A stretch of DNA of 64,000 bases from an uncultured Flavobacteriales bacterium. GTDB lineage: Bacteria; Bacteroidota; Bacteroidia; Flavobacteriales_G; Salibacteraceae. The stretch spans positions 1-64,000 of the forward strand of contig CALSPD010000018.1 of assembly GCA_943788145.1 (NCBI GenBank), written 5' to 3'. The notes below the pieces were generated by a model. It did no database searches and had not been told where the DNA came from. It saw only the letters and a program-made list of their open reading frames with translations. Position 1 is the stretch's first letter. Each line of letters starts with the position of its first letter. The position numbers were made by a program, and so were the translations under genes. Below, one piece after another: positions 47,791 to 57,006 of this stretch.

Positions 47791-49518
47791 TTACTTCCAA
47801 AGATCGCTTACAGAAGTATCTTCTCTGTAATCAAGGAATTCAGCATCTTTTGCTGCTTTCTCTTTTAAACTTGCGTCTTTTTCAATGGCTGCTTTGAGGT
47901 TATTGATAACCATATCCTTGTTGCTAGATCTAGCACCAATTATTGCCTTTAAGTAATATGCTTCAGTAGTTGCTTTAGCATCCGAAGCTTCAATTGCGTT
48001 CAACGCACCTTCCGTGTTACCGTTTAAAGTCTGAGCTAAGGCAGTGTTAAACGTATTGTTTCCGCTCATGTTACTCACAGCGTCTGCGTATTTACCATCC
48101 ATGATATTCAATATACCAATGTTGTAGTTTACTTCCTTTCCTGCGCCTTTTGCTTTTTCGTAGTAAGCCATAGCACCTTTGCGGTCTCCCATTAAACGGG
48201 TAACAACACCTAGGTTGTTCATGACAACTTTCTCAGATGAGCCTGCTTTCTCCGCCTTTTCAAATTCCGTTTTGGCTTCAGCAACTTTGTTTTGTTGTAC
48301 ATACACCCAACCAACGTTGTTGTGTCCTCTCCAATCATCAGCATGAACTGACTGAGCGGCTTTGTAAACTTCAAGCTTTTGGTTTAGGTCATTATAAAGA
48401 GTTGCCGTGTAAAGGATTTCCTCAGCAGTAAGCTCAGAAGGGTTCTCTTTAACAATACGCTTCAAGTCATCATCAGTTTTAGCTTTTTCTTCAGCATTAA
48501 TGGTGATTACCGATCTTCTCAATGGAGGAAGAATTTGCTCAGCCAAAATAACGTAAGTCGCAGCCATATTCTTGATTTCTTCTTCTCGTTTCTTGTCATC
48601 AGCATACATACCAAGTACTCGGATAATCATATCCTTATCCTCTATATTGGATGCTTGAAGCTTGGTTTTGAAACCTTCCCAGTCCTCTCCTTTAGGTGAC
48701 TTCTTGTATAAGGTTTCAGTCTTACCAGCAGCGATCTTTCTCTTAGCAAACATTGCGCTTAGAGCTTTTGCAGCGGTATTAGCACGATCGCCAGCTAAAT
48801 TTTCATTTAAGGCTGTTTCTCCATCAGGAGAAGCGTAAGAAGAAATTTCAACAGACTTCCAGTCATACGCATACGTCACACCTTTGTCCATGAATTTTCG
48901 AACTGCTTCAATGTCAGCTTGCGTTAATTCTTCAGGTCGAACTACGCTTGATTGAATAGCATAATTGATTTCAGCGTTCATTTTTCGAGGACTAACTTTC
49001 GTGAACTTGTCAGCTCCTAAAATTGGCATTTCATCGCTTTGAACCATCAAAGGTGTAATGACCGTTCCTTTACCGAAAGGTACTGGCGTGAAAGTTTTAG
49101 TTTTTGTCTTAAATCCTGCATCAACTATGATTTCGAGAACAACGTTTTCCATTGTTGATTCGTAAGGAATCTTGTTGCTCACACTGAAGCTTCCTCCAGT
49201 TGACTTCATGATTTTTGTTCCTTCTCCAGTTGCTTTTTCGCCAACGAGTTTAATTGTTTCGAATTCCTTAACAATCATTCCGTTAAAGTCTTTCATTACT
49301 GGTCTAACATTCGCAACTGCTTTCTTGTGAAAGAATTTTGCTGGATATCGACCGCTTACACTGATAGCGATTGAATCTCCATGCAGTTCAAGTGGATCAG
49401 GGCTCATGGTGTATTTAACCAATCCGTGCTTCTTGTTCATCTTTTTCAATGGATTACATCCAGATGCTACAAGAACAACAGCAGTTAGAAGAGCAAATAT
49501 TGAGTAGGTTGATCTCAT
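47791..49518 (-). CDS. TPR lipoprotein with OmpA-like middle region
   Basis: 575 residues from the start MRSTYSIFALLTAVVLVASGCNP, which gives a lipobox VASGC; an upstream in-frame ATG 19 codons earlier is less likely. The N-terminal third is beta-rich (KYTMSPDPLELHGDSIAISVSGRYP). A middle segment NYAIQSSVVRPEELTQADIEAVRKFM followed by VEISSYASPDGETALNENLAGDRANT resembles an OmpA-type peptidoglycan-binding pattern. The C-terminal 200 residues are tetratricopeptide-like (NNVGWVYVQQNKVAEAKTEFEKA, VVMNNLGVVTRLMGDRKGAMAYYEKAKG). An envelope role is likely; the exact function is unknown to me. Confidence 0.82.
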   Translation of the reverse strand: MRSTYSIFALLTAVVLVASGCNPLKKMNKKHGLVKYTMSPDPLELHGDSIAISVSGRYPAKFFHKKAVANVRPVMKDFNGMIVKEFETIKLVGEKATGEGTKIMKSTGGSFSVSNKIPYESTMENVVLEIIVDAGFKTKTKTFTPVPFGKGTVITPLMVQSDEMPILGADKFTKVSPRKMNAEINYAIQSSVVRPEELTQADIEAVRKFMDKGVTYAYDWKSVEISSYASPDGETALNENLAGDRANTAAKALSAMFAKRKIAAGKTETLYKKSPKGEDWEGFKTKLQASNIEDKDMIIRVLGMYADDKKREEEIKNMAATYVILAEQILPPLRRSVITINAEEKAKTDDDLKRIVKENPSELTAEEILYTATLYNDLNQKLEVYKAAQSVHADDWRGHNNVGWVYVQQNKVAEAKTEFEKAEKAGSSEKVVMNNLGVVTRLMGDRKGAMAYYEKAKGAGKEVNYNIGILNIMDGKYADAVSNMSGNNTFNTALAQTLNGNTEGALNAIEASDAKATTEAYYLKAIIGARSSNKDMVINNLKAAIEKDASLKEKAAKDAEFLDYREDTSVSDLWK

Positions 49519-49632
49519 TTTTGTTGTTTTTTCGTTTAGTACGTACTTCTTTTTTAAGATAGTTTGAAGCTGCAATATTAATCAATGTTTGTAAATGCTG
49601 AGGCATTTATCAGTCAAGGATTTAGAATAAGA

Positions 49633-50262
49633 TTAATAGTGATTAAATGATAATCCATGAGGCCATTTTTTCGACAAGACATCATTTACATACGATAACA
49701 CCTTTTCAGGAGTATTAGTTTCGGTTTGGTTTAGTTCTAAGACAACGATCGGAAAAGAGGTTTCTTCTCGGAAAAAGGAAAAGTATGACGTCTGAACAGC
49801 CTGTAGGTAATCGCTCGAGATTAATTCCTCAAATGTTCGGCCTCGTTTTTTTATTTGACTTAAAATTTGATTCACAGACATATGTATATAGATCAAAATG
49901 TCGGGCTTGGGCATAAAACGGTCCATGATTCTAAATAAGTTCTGAAAAAGAAGATGCTCGTCCTCTCGCAAGTTGATTTTACTAAAAATCGCGCTTTTCG
50001 AAAAGTGATAATCATATACAGTGTACTCATTGAAGATATCACCTAAAAGGTTTTTCGACAATTGATGATACCGTTCAGCCAAAAAGAATAGCTCAACTTG
50101 AAATGCGTATCGGTCTTTGTTGGAATAGAATTGAGGGAGAAAAGGATTGTTCTCAAATTCTTCAAGAATTAATCGCGCACTTAGTTGACTGGCCAAGCTT
50201 TTGGCACAAGTGGTTTTTCCAGCGCCAATATTTCCTTCAATTACAATGTTCTTATAATTCAT
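49633..50262 (-). CDS. Deoxynucleoside kinase (first paralogue)
   Basis: 209 residues. P-loop VIEGNIGAGKTTCAKSL at the N terminus, the LEEFENNPFLPQFY acidic block, AFQVELFFLAERYHQ, the DYHFSKSAIF segment in place of the usual DR(S/T) motif, and the lid-like ILSQIKKRGRTFEE. It would phosphorylate deoxynucleosides in nucleotide salvage; the substrate is not decidable. It overlaps the folK stop by 4 bases. A related gene is at 57007. Confidence 0.87.
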   Translation of the reverse strand: MNYKNIVIEGNIGAGKTTCAKSLASQLSARLILEEFENNPFLPQFYSNKDRYAFQVELFFLAERYHQLSKNLLGDIFNEYTVYDYHFSKSAIFSKINLREDEHLLFQNLFRIMDRFMPKPDILIYIHMSVNQILSQIKKRGRTFEELISSDYLQAVQTSYFSFFREETSFPIVVLELNQTETNTPEKVLSYVNDVLSKKWPHGLSFNHY

Positions 50263-50750
50263 TGAATTCTAATCACTTTTGAGTTGTCCTCGCTTTGGGC
50301 TAAAAGTTCCTGGTTTGTCAAGGTTAGCTTTGGGTGTATATATTCTGGGGCTATTTCGCAGAGCGGCAATAGGGTGAATTGGCGAAGATGAAGTCTTGGA
50401 TGCGGTACCGTTAAATTTGAATCCTCGTAAATGATGGCATCATAGTATAAAATGTCAATGTCTAAAGTTCTATCGATAAGCGCAAAATTAGCGTTACGCA
50501 CCCTACCCAATTTCATTTCTATACTCAAAAGCGCGTTAAGCAATTCCACGGGTGATAGCTTGGTGTTAATGCGAATAACTTGGTTGATAAACCACGATTC
50601 ACTTGCCATCCCCCAGGGTTCAGTTTTATAAAAACTTGATTGATCATCGATGTCGCCAACTTCACGCTCAATCATCAATCTTGCCTGAGACAATATGGTG
50701 GTCATGTCACCACTGTTCGAACCTAAAAGTAGATAAGCGTTATGCTTCAT
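50259..50750 (-). CDS. folK: FolK, hydroxymethyldihydropterin pyrophosphokinase
   Basis: 163 residues. LLLGSNSGDM at the start, FYKTEPWGMASESWFINQVI, LLSIEMKLGR, and the Mg-binding DRTLDIDILYYD followed by VPHPRLHLRQFTLLPLCEIAP. It transfers pyrophosphate from ATP to 6-hydroxymethyl-7,8-dihydropterin in folate synthesis. Coupled by overlap with the deoxynucleoside kinase downstream. Confidence 0.97.
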   Translation of the reverse strand: MKHNAYLLLGSNSGDMTTILSQARLMIEREVGDIDDQSSFYKTEPWGMASESWFINQVIRINTKLSPVELLNALLSIEMKLGRVRNANFALIDRTLDIDILYYDAIIYEDSNLTVPHPRLHLRQFTLLPLCEIAPEYIHPKLTLTNQELLAQSEDNSKVIRIQ

Positions 50751-50921
50751 TTTACCCTTAATAAACGCCTGTTGCCATTCGTCAAATTGTGCACTACAAG
50801 CGTGACGATGTCATTAATATTTGCTGCGAATATTAAATCTATATCCAAATCAAGGTGAATTAATTGAGCACAAAATGTATCGGGAATGCTCTAGCCAGTT
50901 AAAATCAAAAATCAAATCAAA

Positions 50922-52733
50922 ATGAAACAATTTTTTAAATACATGTTTGCCTCTACCTTGGGAACCATCCTAGGTTTTGTCTTGATCTTTATCTTATCAG
51001 GAATGATTCTAGCGGGCATCATTGGCTCGGCTGTAATGATGGCTGGAAAGTCAGGTAAAGATGTTAAAGTCACAGAAAACTCCATTCTCGTAGTTGACAT
51101 CTCGGAGAGACTGGTCGAGCGTAAAACCCGTTCGCCTTTTGAAGGGATTGAAATCGAAGGATTTGATGATAATCGCGGAATCGCGCTTCGTGAATTTATG
51201 GCAGCTATTGAAGCTGCCCAATCAGATGAGCGCATCAAAGGCATTTATTTAAAGGGCGCAATGTTCAACGGCAGTCTTACCGCAATGGAGGAGGTTCGAT
51301 CAGCATTGATTTCATTTAAGGAAAGTGGAAAGTTTGTCATAGCATACAATGAAATCTATTCGCAGTCGGCATATTACGTGGCTAGCTCTGCAAGTGAAGC
51401 TTACATTTTTCAAGAAGGTATGTTGGAGTTATTTGGGCTTAGATCTGAAATCGCTTTTTTCAAGAATGCAATGGATAAGCTTGGAATTGAAGCTACAATT
51501 ATAAAAGGCCCCAATAATGTTTATAAAAGTGCTATCGAGCCGTTTTCGAGAGAGGATATGAGTCCTGAGAATGAACAACAGATTCAACGATTGATTGATG
51601 TGCTATGGGAAGGAATGTCAGCGCGAATTTCGGAATCTAGAAATATTGAGTTGGCTGATCTCAATGCATCAATGAACGAATTGAAAATACGGAAATCAGA
51701 AGATGCGGTCGAGCTTGGCCTTTTCGATGGGGCTATCTATTACGATCAACTTTTAGAAAATTTCAGATCAAAGCTCGAGATAGAGGCTGATGCGGACATC
51801 CAAAGTGTAGAAATGAAGGATTACGTAAAGGTATATGATAAGAAAGATAAGAGCGATGAAGACAAAAGTTGGGAATTAAAAGATGAGATAGCCATCATTT
51901 ACGCCATTGGTGGAATAGGCAGCGGGGAAGGTGATGATGAATCAATTGGATCTGAAACACTTGCTAAAGCAATAAGAGAAGCTCGGTTAGATGAAGACGT
52001 GAAGGCGATCGTGATGCGCGTTTCATCGCCAGGTGGTTCAGCTCTTGCAAGCGATGTGATTTGGCGAGAAGCTAAGCTAGCTGCCGAAGCAAAACCATTT
52101 GTTGTTTCATTTGGAGATGTAGCGGCAAGTGGTGGATATTATATATCGACTCATGCGAATCGGATTTTTTCCGGAGCTAACACCATAACCGGTTCTATTG
52201 GCGTTTTTGGTTTAATGCCCGACATGCGCGGTCTCATAACGGATAAAATGGGGATCACGTTTGATGGAGTGAAGACCCATGATCATGCTGATTTTGGATC
52301 GCTTCAACGCGGATTTGATGAGATAGAAATGGAAATGTTGAATGAATTTGTTACCGACACCTACAATGAATTCGTAGGAAGAGTTGCCGAAGGAAGAAAT
52401 ATGTCTATTGAAGATGTTGATTCCCTAGCTCGCGGTCGTGTTTGGATTGGGTCTGACGCTGTCGCGAACGGTCTGGTTGATGAAATAGGTTCGCTTAATG
52501 ATGCCATATCTTATGCCGCTTCAATGGCCGAAATAAATAATTATGACATCATCGAGCTTCCAAAACAAAAGGATCCATGGGAAAGCTTTATGAAGGAATT
52601 TAGCGGAGGAGCTAAAGCTAAAGTGGGGCAATGGGTATTTGGTGATGAATACGAATGGATTCAGAAGGCTGAACAAGTCAAAACGATGAAGGGAATTCAG
52701 GCGCGGATGCCATACGAAATAAAGATTCAGTAA
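50922..52733 (+). CDS. sppA: SppA, signal peptide peptidase (long type)
   Basis: 603-residue membrane-bound serine protease that degrades cleaved signal peptides. N-terminal membrane helix (about residues 10-40). Duplicated ClpP-like domains: the first contains the catalytic lysine in YKSAIEPFSREDMSPEN (about residue 202), the second the catalytic serine in DVAASGGYYISTHANRI (about residue 403), preceded by VMRVSSPGGSALASDVI. ITGSIGVFG and ARGRVWIGSDAVANGLVD are also typical. The length matches the 67-kDa form. Confidence 0.97.
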   Translation: MKQFFKYMFASTLGTILGFVLIFILSGMILAGIIGSAVMMAGKSGKDVKVTENSILVVDISERLVERKTRSPFEGIEIEGFDDNRGIALREFMAAIEAAQSDERIKGIYLKGAMFNGSLTAMEEVRSALISFKESGKFVIAYNEIYSQSAYYVASSASEAYIFQEGMLELFGLRSEIAFFKNAMDKLGIEATIIKGPNNVYKSAIEPFSREDMSPENEQQIQRLIDVLWEGMSARISESRNIELADLNASMNELKIRKSEDAVELGLFDGAIYYDQLLENFRSKLEIEADADIQSVEMKDYVKVYDKKDKSDEDKSWELKDEIAIIYAIGGIGSGEGDDESIGSETLAKAIREARLDEDVKAIVMRVSSPGGSALASDVIWREAKLAAEAKPFVVSFGDVAASGGYYISTHANRIFSGANTITGSIGVFGLMPDMRGLITDKMGITFDGVKTHDHADFGSLQRGFDEIEMEMLNEFVTDTYNEFVGRVAEGRNMSIEDVDSLARGRVWIGSDAVANGLVDEIGSLNDAISYAASMAEINNYDIIELPKQKDPWESFMKEFSGGAKAKVGQWVFGDEYEWIQKAEQVKTMKGIQARMPYEIKIQ

Positions 52734-52750
52734 GAATCACTCACGAAACG

Positions 52751-52780
52751 AAAAGGCCCAGCATTCGCTGGGCCTTTTTT
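52751..52780 (+). terminator. Rho-independent terminator after sppA
   Basis: AAAAGGCCCAGC-ATTC-GCTGGGCCTTTTTT: 11-12 bp stem with 4-base loop and T tail. The 180 bases that follow, before the PolX-like gene, show nothing further that I recognise. Confidence 0.93.
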
Positions 52781-52960
52781 ATGCCATCTGTTTTCTTAAG
52801 GTTGAATAATTAGGTCTCACATTTCGCGTTTCCAAGTTCGGGTTTTTAGCCGATGTGAATTCTATTTGATCAATTAATTACGAGCCATTACTCATGCCGA
52901 GACTTTCTGAACCGATAAGATTAATTTCGTTTTTAATACTAAGCGCCCGAAGAGTAAACA

Positions 52961-54541
52961 ATGGTAAACAAGGATATCGCATCAGTTTTTAAACTAACTG
53001 GGCAACTCATGGAGTTGCACGAAGAGAACACATTCAAAGTTCGAACCTATTCCAATGCTGCCTTTCAGATTAGTCGTTTTTCCGATCCAATTGAAGAAAT
53101 GGACCCGGATTACTATGGGACCATTCCAGGAATTGGATCGAGCTTGATTCCCAAGCTGGAAGAACTTTTGGATACGGGCCGGTTGAAGTATTTGGAAGAA
53201 TGGATTCAAAAAACTCCAGCTGGTGTAATCGAAATGCTTCAAATCAAAGGTCTGGGGCCGAGTAAGGTTAGAACCATTTGGTGTGAAATGCAAATTGAGT
53301 CTCCTGGCGAGCTATTGTACGCCTGCAATGAAAACAGGCTGGTAGATCTAAAAGGATTTGGTGAAAAAACTCAGCAGGCGGTCAAGCAAGCCATTGAGTT
53401 TATGATGGAACACAAGAATAGTTTCTTGTACGCAGCCGTTGAGCCAATCATCTTGGAGTTCGTGGAAAAGGTGACCGAAGCTTACCCTGATGCATTAATT
53501 GAAGTGGTTGGAGCTGCAGCCCGTAAAGAGTTAGTGATAAACGAGTTGGAGTTTTTGATTGCTGGAGTTGATCAAATGCAGTTCAACATAGAAAGTAAGA
53601 TCAAGATAGGTTCAACCATAGTTTCTAAAGAGACTTTTGATCGAGAGTGTTTCCTGCGAAGCAGTCATGAAAATCATTTGAAGCAGTTGAACATAGCAGA
53701 TGAAAAATCAGGAGCCGAGATATATAAGAACAATGGAATGCGCCATATTCCGATTGAAATGCGGGAAGGGCAAGGTGAATTTGAATGGATAAAAAAATAC
53801 GCGGAGTCTGATTTGATAACTGATCAAGATTTGCGTGGGTGTTTACATAACCATTCCACCTATAGTGACGGGATCCATACTTTGTCTGAAATGGCAACCC
53901 ACCTGCAAAGATTGGGTTTCGAGTATTTCGGAATCAGCGATCACAGTAAAACCGCGGTGTATGCCGGAGGCTTAAAGGAGGATGATGTCGTTCGTCAAAA
54001 CGAAGAAATTGATGCTTTAAACCAAAAGATGGCGCCTTTTCGAATTCTAAAAGGGATTGAAAGCGACATATTATCAAATGGCGACTTGGACTATGATGAA
54101 AGCGTTTTAAAAACCTTTGACTTTATTGTCGCATCCATTCACAGCGCCATGAAAATGGATGAAGAACGAGCCACAAGTCGATTGATCAAGGCCATAGAGA
54201 ATCCATACACTAAAATTCTTGGCCATCCTACAGGTCGGCTGCTGTTGAGTCGGCCAGGTTATCCTATTGATCACAAAAAAGTAATAGATGCTTGTTCTGC
54301 CAATGGAGTGAGTGTTGAGTTGAACGCCAACCCGATGCGCTTAGACATAGATTGGACTTGGATTCCATATTGTATGGAGAAAAACGTCATGGTAAGTATC
54401 AATCCCGATGCGCATCGAAAAGAAGGATTTCAGCATATGCGATTCGGGGTAATGGCAGCTAGAAAAGGTGGATTAGTAAAAGATATGTGTCTTAATGCCC
54501 TTGGATTGAAAGAGTTAATGGATAAATGGTGTCTCTCATAG
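52961..54541 (+). CDS. PolX-like protein: degenerate polymerase domain plus PHP phosphoesterase
   Basis: 526 residues. N-terminal family X 8-kDa-like region (VFKLTGQLMELHEENTFKVRTYSNAAFQI) and three helix-hairpin-helix units (IPGIGSSLIPKLEELL, IKGLGPSKVRTIW, LKGFGEKTQQAVK). Where active family X polymerases have GS.RR and GD.D, this protein has VVGAAARKELVINELEFLIAG: the metal-binding aspartates are missing. The C-terminal PHP domain is intact, with LHNHSTYSDG, ISDHS, IESDI, IASIHSAM, LGHPTGR and NPDAHR. It is probably a nuclease or phosphoesterase in DNA repair without polymerisation; that conclusion is inference. Confidence 0.9.
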   Translation: MVNKDIASVFKLTGQLMELHEENTFKVRTYSNAAFQISRFSDPIEEMDPDYYGTIPGIGSSLIPKLEELLDTGRLKYLEEWIQKTPAGVIEMLQIKGLGPSKVRTIWCEMQIESPGELLYACNENRLVDLKGFGEKTQQAVKQAIEFMMEHKNSFLYAAVEPIILEFVEKVTEAYPDALIEVVGAAARKELVINELEFLIAGVDQMQFNIESKIKIGSTIVSKETFDRECFLRSSHENHLKQLNIADEKSGAEIYKNNGMRHIPIEMREGQGEFEWIKKYAESDLITDQDLRGCLHNHSTYSDGIHTLSEMATHLQRLGFEYFGISDHSKTAVYAGGLKEDDVVRQNEEIDALNQKMAPFRILKGIESDILSNGDLDYDESVLKTFDFIVASIHSAMKMDEERATSRLIKAIENPYTKILGHPTGRLLLSRPGYPIDHKKVIDACSANGVSVELNANPMRLDIDWTWIPYCMEKNVMVSINPDAHRKEGFQHMRFGVMAARKGGLVKDMCLNALGLKELMDKWCLS

Positions 54542-54590
54542 TAATAGGAACGATTAAATAGAAAGCAATTGCGTAATTCGCAAAGACTTA

Positions 54591-56111
54591 ATGGCAATAA
54601 TCAATTCCATATTTGGCTGGTTTATAAAAAAGCGGATTCATCAAATCGAGCTTTTCATAAAATACCCACATGACGTACAACATGAGTGGTTCAAGCGTTT
54701 AATCTCAACAGCAAAGAACACCGAGTTTGGTCGAAATCATGGTTTTGCAGATATAACCACCATTGAACAATACAAGCAAAGAGTTCCAATTCGAGACTAC
54801 GATGGCTTTAAAGCCGACATAGATCGCGTAATCAAAGGAGAACAGAACATCCTTTGGCCATCTGAAATTACCATGTTCGCTAAGTCAAGCGGAACAACAA
54901 GCGATAAAAGCAAATTCATTCCTGTAAGCGAGGAATCATTAGAAGATTGTCACTATAAAGGAGGGAAAGACCTCATGTCTTTATACTACAATGAGTTTCC
55001 TGAATCGCGGTTGATGGAAGGGCGAGGGTTGGTAATGGGTGGAAGCTCTGATTTTGTACCCTTAAACGAAAGCAGTTATTATGGCGATTTAAGCGCCATC
55101 ATCATTCGAAACCTTCCTTTTTGGGCCTCTTTACATCGCACACCTGATACTAGTGTGGCACTCAATCCGAGTTGGGAGGAAAAAATTGAGCAAATCGCAG
55201 ACATAACGATTGAACAAAATATTACAAACATCAGCGGAGTTCCAAGTTGGATGATGGTGCTTCTGAGACGGATATTGGAAAAAACAAATAAAGCTTCAAT
55301 CATTGAAGTATGGCCGAATTTAGAGTGGTATGTCCATGGCGGGGTAAATTTTGAACCATATCGAAATGCATTTCGTGACATAATAGGAGGGAAGGGACAG
55401 GTTAATTACTCTGAGACATACAATGCGTCCGAAGGTTTTTTTGGCATTCAATATTCTTCGAAATCGAGTGACTTATTATTAATGCTGGACTACGGTATTT
55501 TTTATGAGTTCATGCCGATGGAGGAACTGGAAAAAGCAGAACCAAAAACCCTTCAGCTCGACCAAGTGAAACTAGGTGTAAACTATGCCCTAGTCATTTC
55601 AACCACCGGAGGTTTGTGGCGTTATCTAATTGGCGACACAGTGGTTTTTACCTCAACATCCCCTTATTGTATTCGAGTGAGCGGTAGAACGCGGCATTTT
55701 ATCAATGCTTTTGGTGAAGAGTTGATCGTTGACAATGCCGAAAGGGCCGTTGCCTTAGCTTGCCAAAAAGCTGGAGCAGCAGTGAGGGAATATACGGCCG
55801 CACCAGTATATATGGAAGGAAAAAAATCAGGCGCTCACGAATGGGCCTTCGAGTTCGACAAGGATCCGGCTGATTTAGAGTACTTTGGCGAGATGCTGGA
55901 CAATGCCCTCAAATCCATCAATAGCGATTATGAAGCAAAGCGTTTTCATGATAAAGTTTTGGGAGCTCCGATATTACATAAGGTTGCCTCTGGAACCTTT
56001 CATCAATGGATGAAAGATCGCGATAAGTTAGGCGGTCAAAATAAAGTGCCTCGTTTGGCAAATTCGCGCAATCACTTAGAAGAAATCCTCGACTTAAATT
56101 TTTCTCAATGA
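54591..56111 (+). CDS. GH3-family acyl-acid adenylating/amido synthetase-like protein
   Basis: 506 residues. Family features: FIKYPHDVQHEWFKRLISTAKNTEFGR, PIRDYDGFKADIDRVIKGEQNILWP, the ATP-binding MFAKSSGTTSDKSKFIPVS, NYSETYNASEGFFGIQ, ISTTGGLWRYLIGDTVVF and GRTRHFINAFGEELIVDNAE. Plant GH3 enzymes conjugate auxin and jasmonate to amino acids; bacterial members are common in Bacteroidota and their substrates are unknown. It overlaps the next gene by 4 bases (ATGA). Confidence 0.95.
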   Translation: MAIINSIFGWFIKKRIHQIELFIKYPHDVQHEWFKRLISTAKNTEFGRNHGFADITTIEQYKQRVPIRDYDGFKADIDRVIKGEQNILWPSEITMFAKSSGTTSDKSKFIPVSEESLEDCHYKGGKDLMSLYYNEFPESRLMEGRGLVMGGSSDFVPLNESSYYGDLSAIIIRNLPFWASLHRTPDTSVALNPSWEEKIEQIADITIEQNITNISGVPSWMMVLLRRILEKTNKASIIEVWPNLEWYVHGGVNFEPYRNAFRDIIGGKGQVNYSETYNASEGFFGIQYSSKSSDLLLMLDYGIFYEFMPMEELEKAEPKTLQLDQVKLGVNYALVISTTGGLWRYLIGDTVVFTSTSPYCIRVSGRTRHFINAFGEELIVDNAERAVALACQKAGAAVREYTAAPVYMEGKKSGAHEWAFEFDKDPADLEYFGEMLDNALKSINSDYEAKRFHDKVLGAPILHKVASGTFHQWMKDRDKLGGQNKVPRLANSRNHLEEILDLNFSQ

Positions 56112-56938
56112 TGATGTCCAAAGTAGCGACATATTGGATTAAATCAATTTTTATTGCAGCAACGCTCTTAATGGTGTCTGGAAAATTTCATGCTCAAGAA
56201 AGAATGTGGAAGGTGGATCAAACGATTTCGATTTCGGCCGAACGCGCGATATTAGATCAACTTAATAACGTATATGTCCTTAGAAAGGGTGAGGTAATTA
56301 AGCTTGATGCCAAGGGCAAGGAACTTTCGCGCTATAGTAATAAGCTTATTGGCGAAGATGTTTTACTCGATGTAACTAATCCGCTTAAGGTGTTATTGTA
56401 TTCACCTGAGCAGATGCGGCTGATCACGCTCGATTCACGTTTCGGTGAAATGAATGAACAAGTCAATTTTTTTCAATCGGGATATGAGCAAATTTCACTA
56501 GTTGCAACTTCGCATAGCAACGGAATGTGGCTGTATGATCCCATAGATTTTAAATTGATTCGACTGAATAAAAGCATGGACGAGGAGCGCACGTCCTTAA
56601 ACTTGGCCCAACTTTTCAAAGTCAATCTTTATCCAACCGATTTGATCGAGATTAATAACAAGGTTTATATGACAGATCCTAATCATGGGGTTTTTGTCTT
56701 TGATAATTTCGGAAATTACTTACGTAAGATTCCCATAAAAGGAATTCGGAAAGTGGTCATTAGTGACGATAGGCTTTTTTATATGAACAAGGAATCGCTT
56801 CGGGCGCTTAACTTGCTGGATAGCAGTGAAGAAATCGTTACGATCGAAATGAATTCAAAGTCGTATTTTTCGGTCAATCGAAATCGAATTGCCATAACGA
56901 AGAAGGATGGGATAATTATTTATCAAGCATTGCCTTGA
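56108..56938 (+). CDS. Secreted propeller-like protein, unknown function
   Basis: 276 residues; three tandem ATG codons at 56108-56116 could each be the start. A signal peptide ends near KFHAQ. The rest consists of repeated strands with a spacing of about 40 residues (DQLNNVYVLRKGEVIKLDAKG, NPLKVLLYSPEQMRLITLD, NGMWLYDPIDFKLIRLNKS, NKVYMTDPNHGVFVFDNFGNYLRKIPI), which suggests a beta-propeller. It is translationally coupled to the GH3-family gene and precedes a deoxynucleoside kinase. No known role. Confidence 0.78.
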   Translation: MMMSKVATYWIKSIFIAATLLMVSGKFHAQERMWKVDQTISISAERAILDQLNNVYVLRKGEVIKLDAKGKELSRYSNKLIGEDVLLDVTNPLKVLLYSPEQMRLITLDSRFGEMNEQVNFFQSGYEQISLVATSHSNGMWLYDPIDFKLIRLNKSMDEERTSLNLAQLFKVNLYPTDLIEINNKVYMTDPNHGVFVFDNFGNYLRKIPIKGIRKVVISDDRLFYMNKESLRALNLLDSSEEIVTIEMNSKSYFSVNRNRIAITKKDGIIIYQALP

Positions 56939-57006
56939 ATCCTTTTCTTTTTCAGTCGGTTTAGCTTAATTCGTACGCGATTACCACAAACGATAGGATT
57001 TGAATT

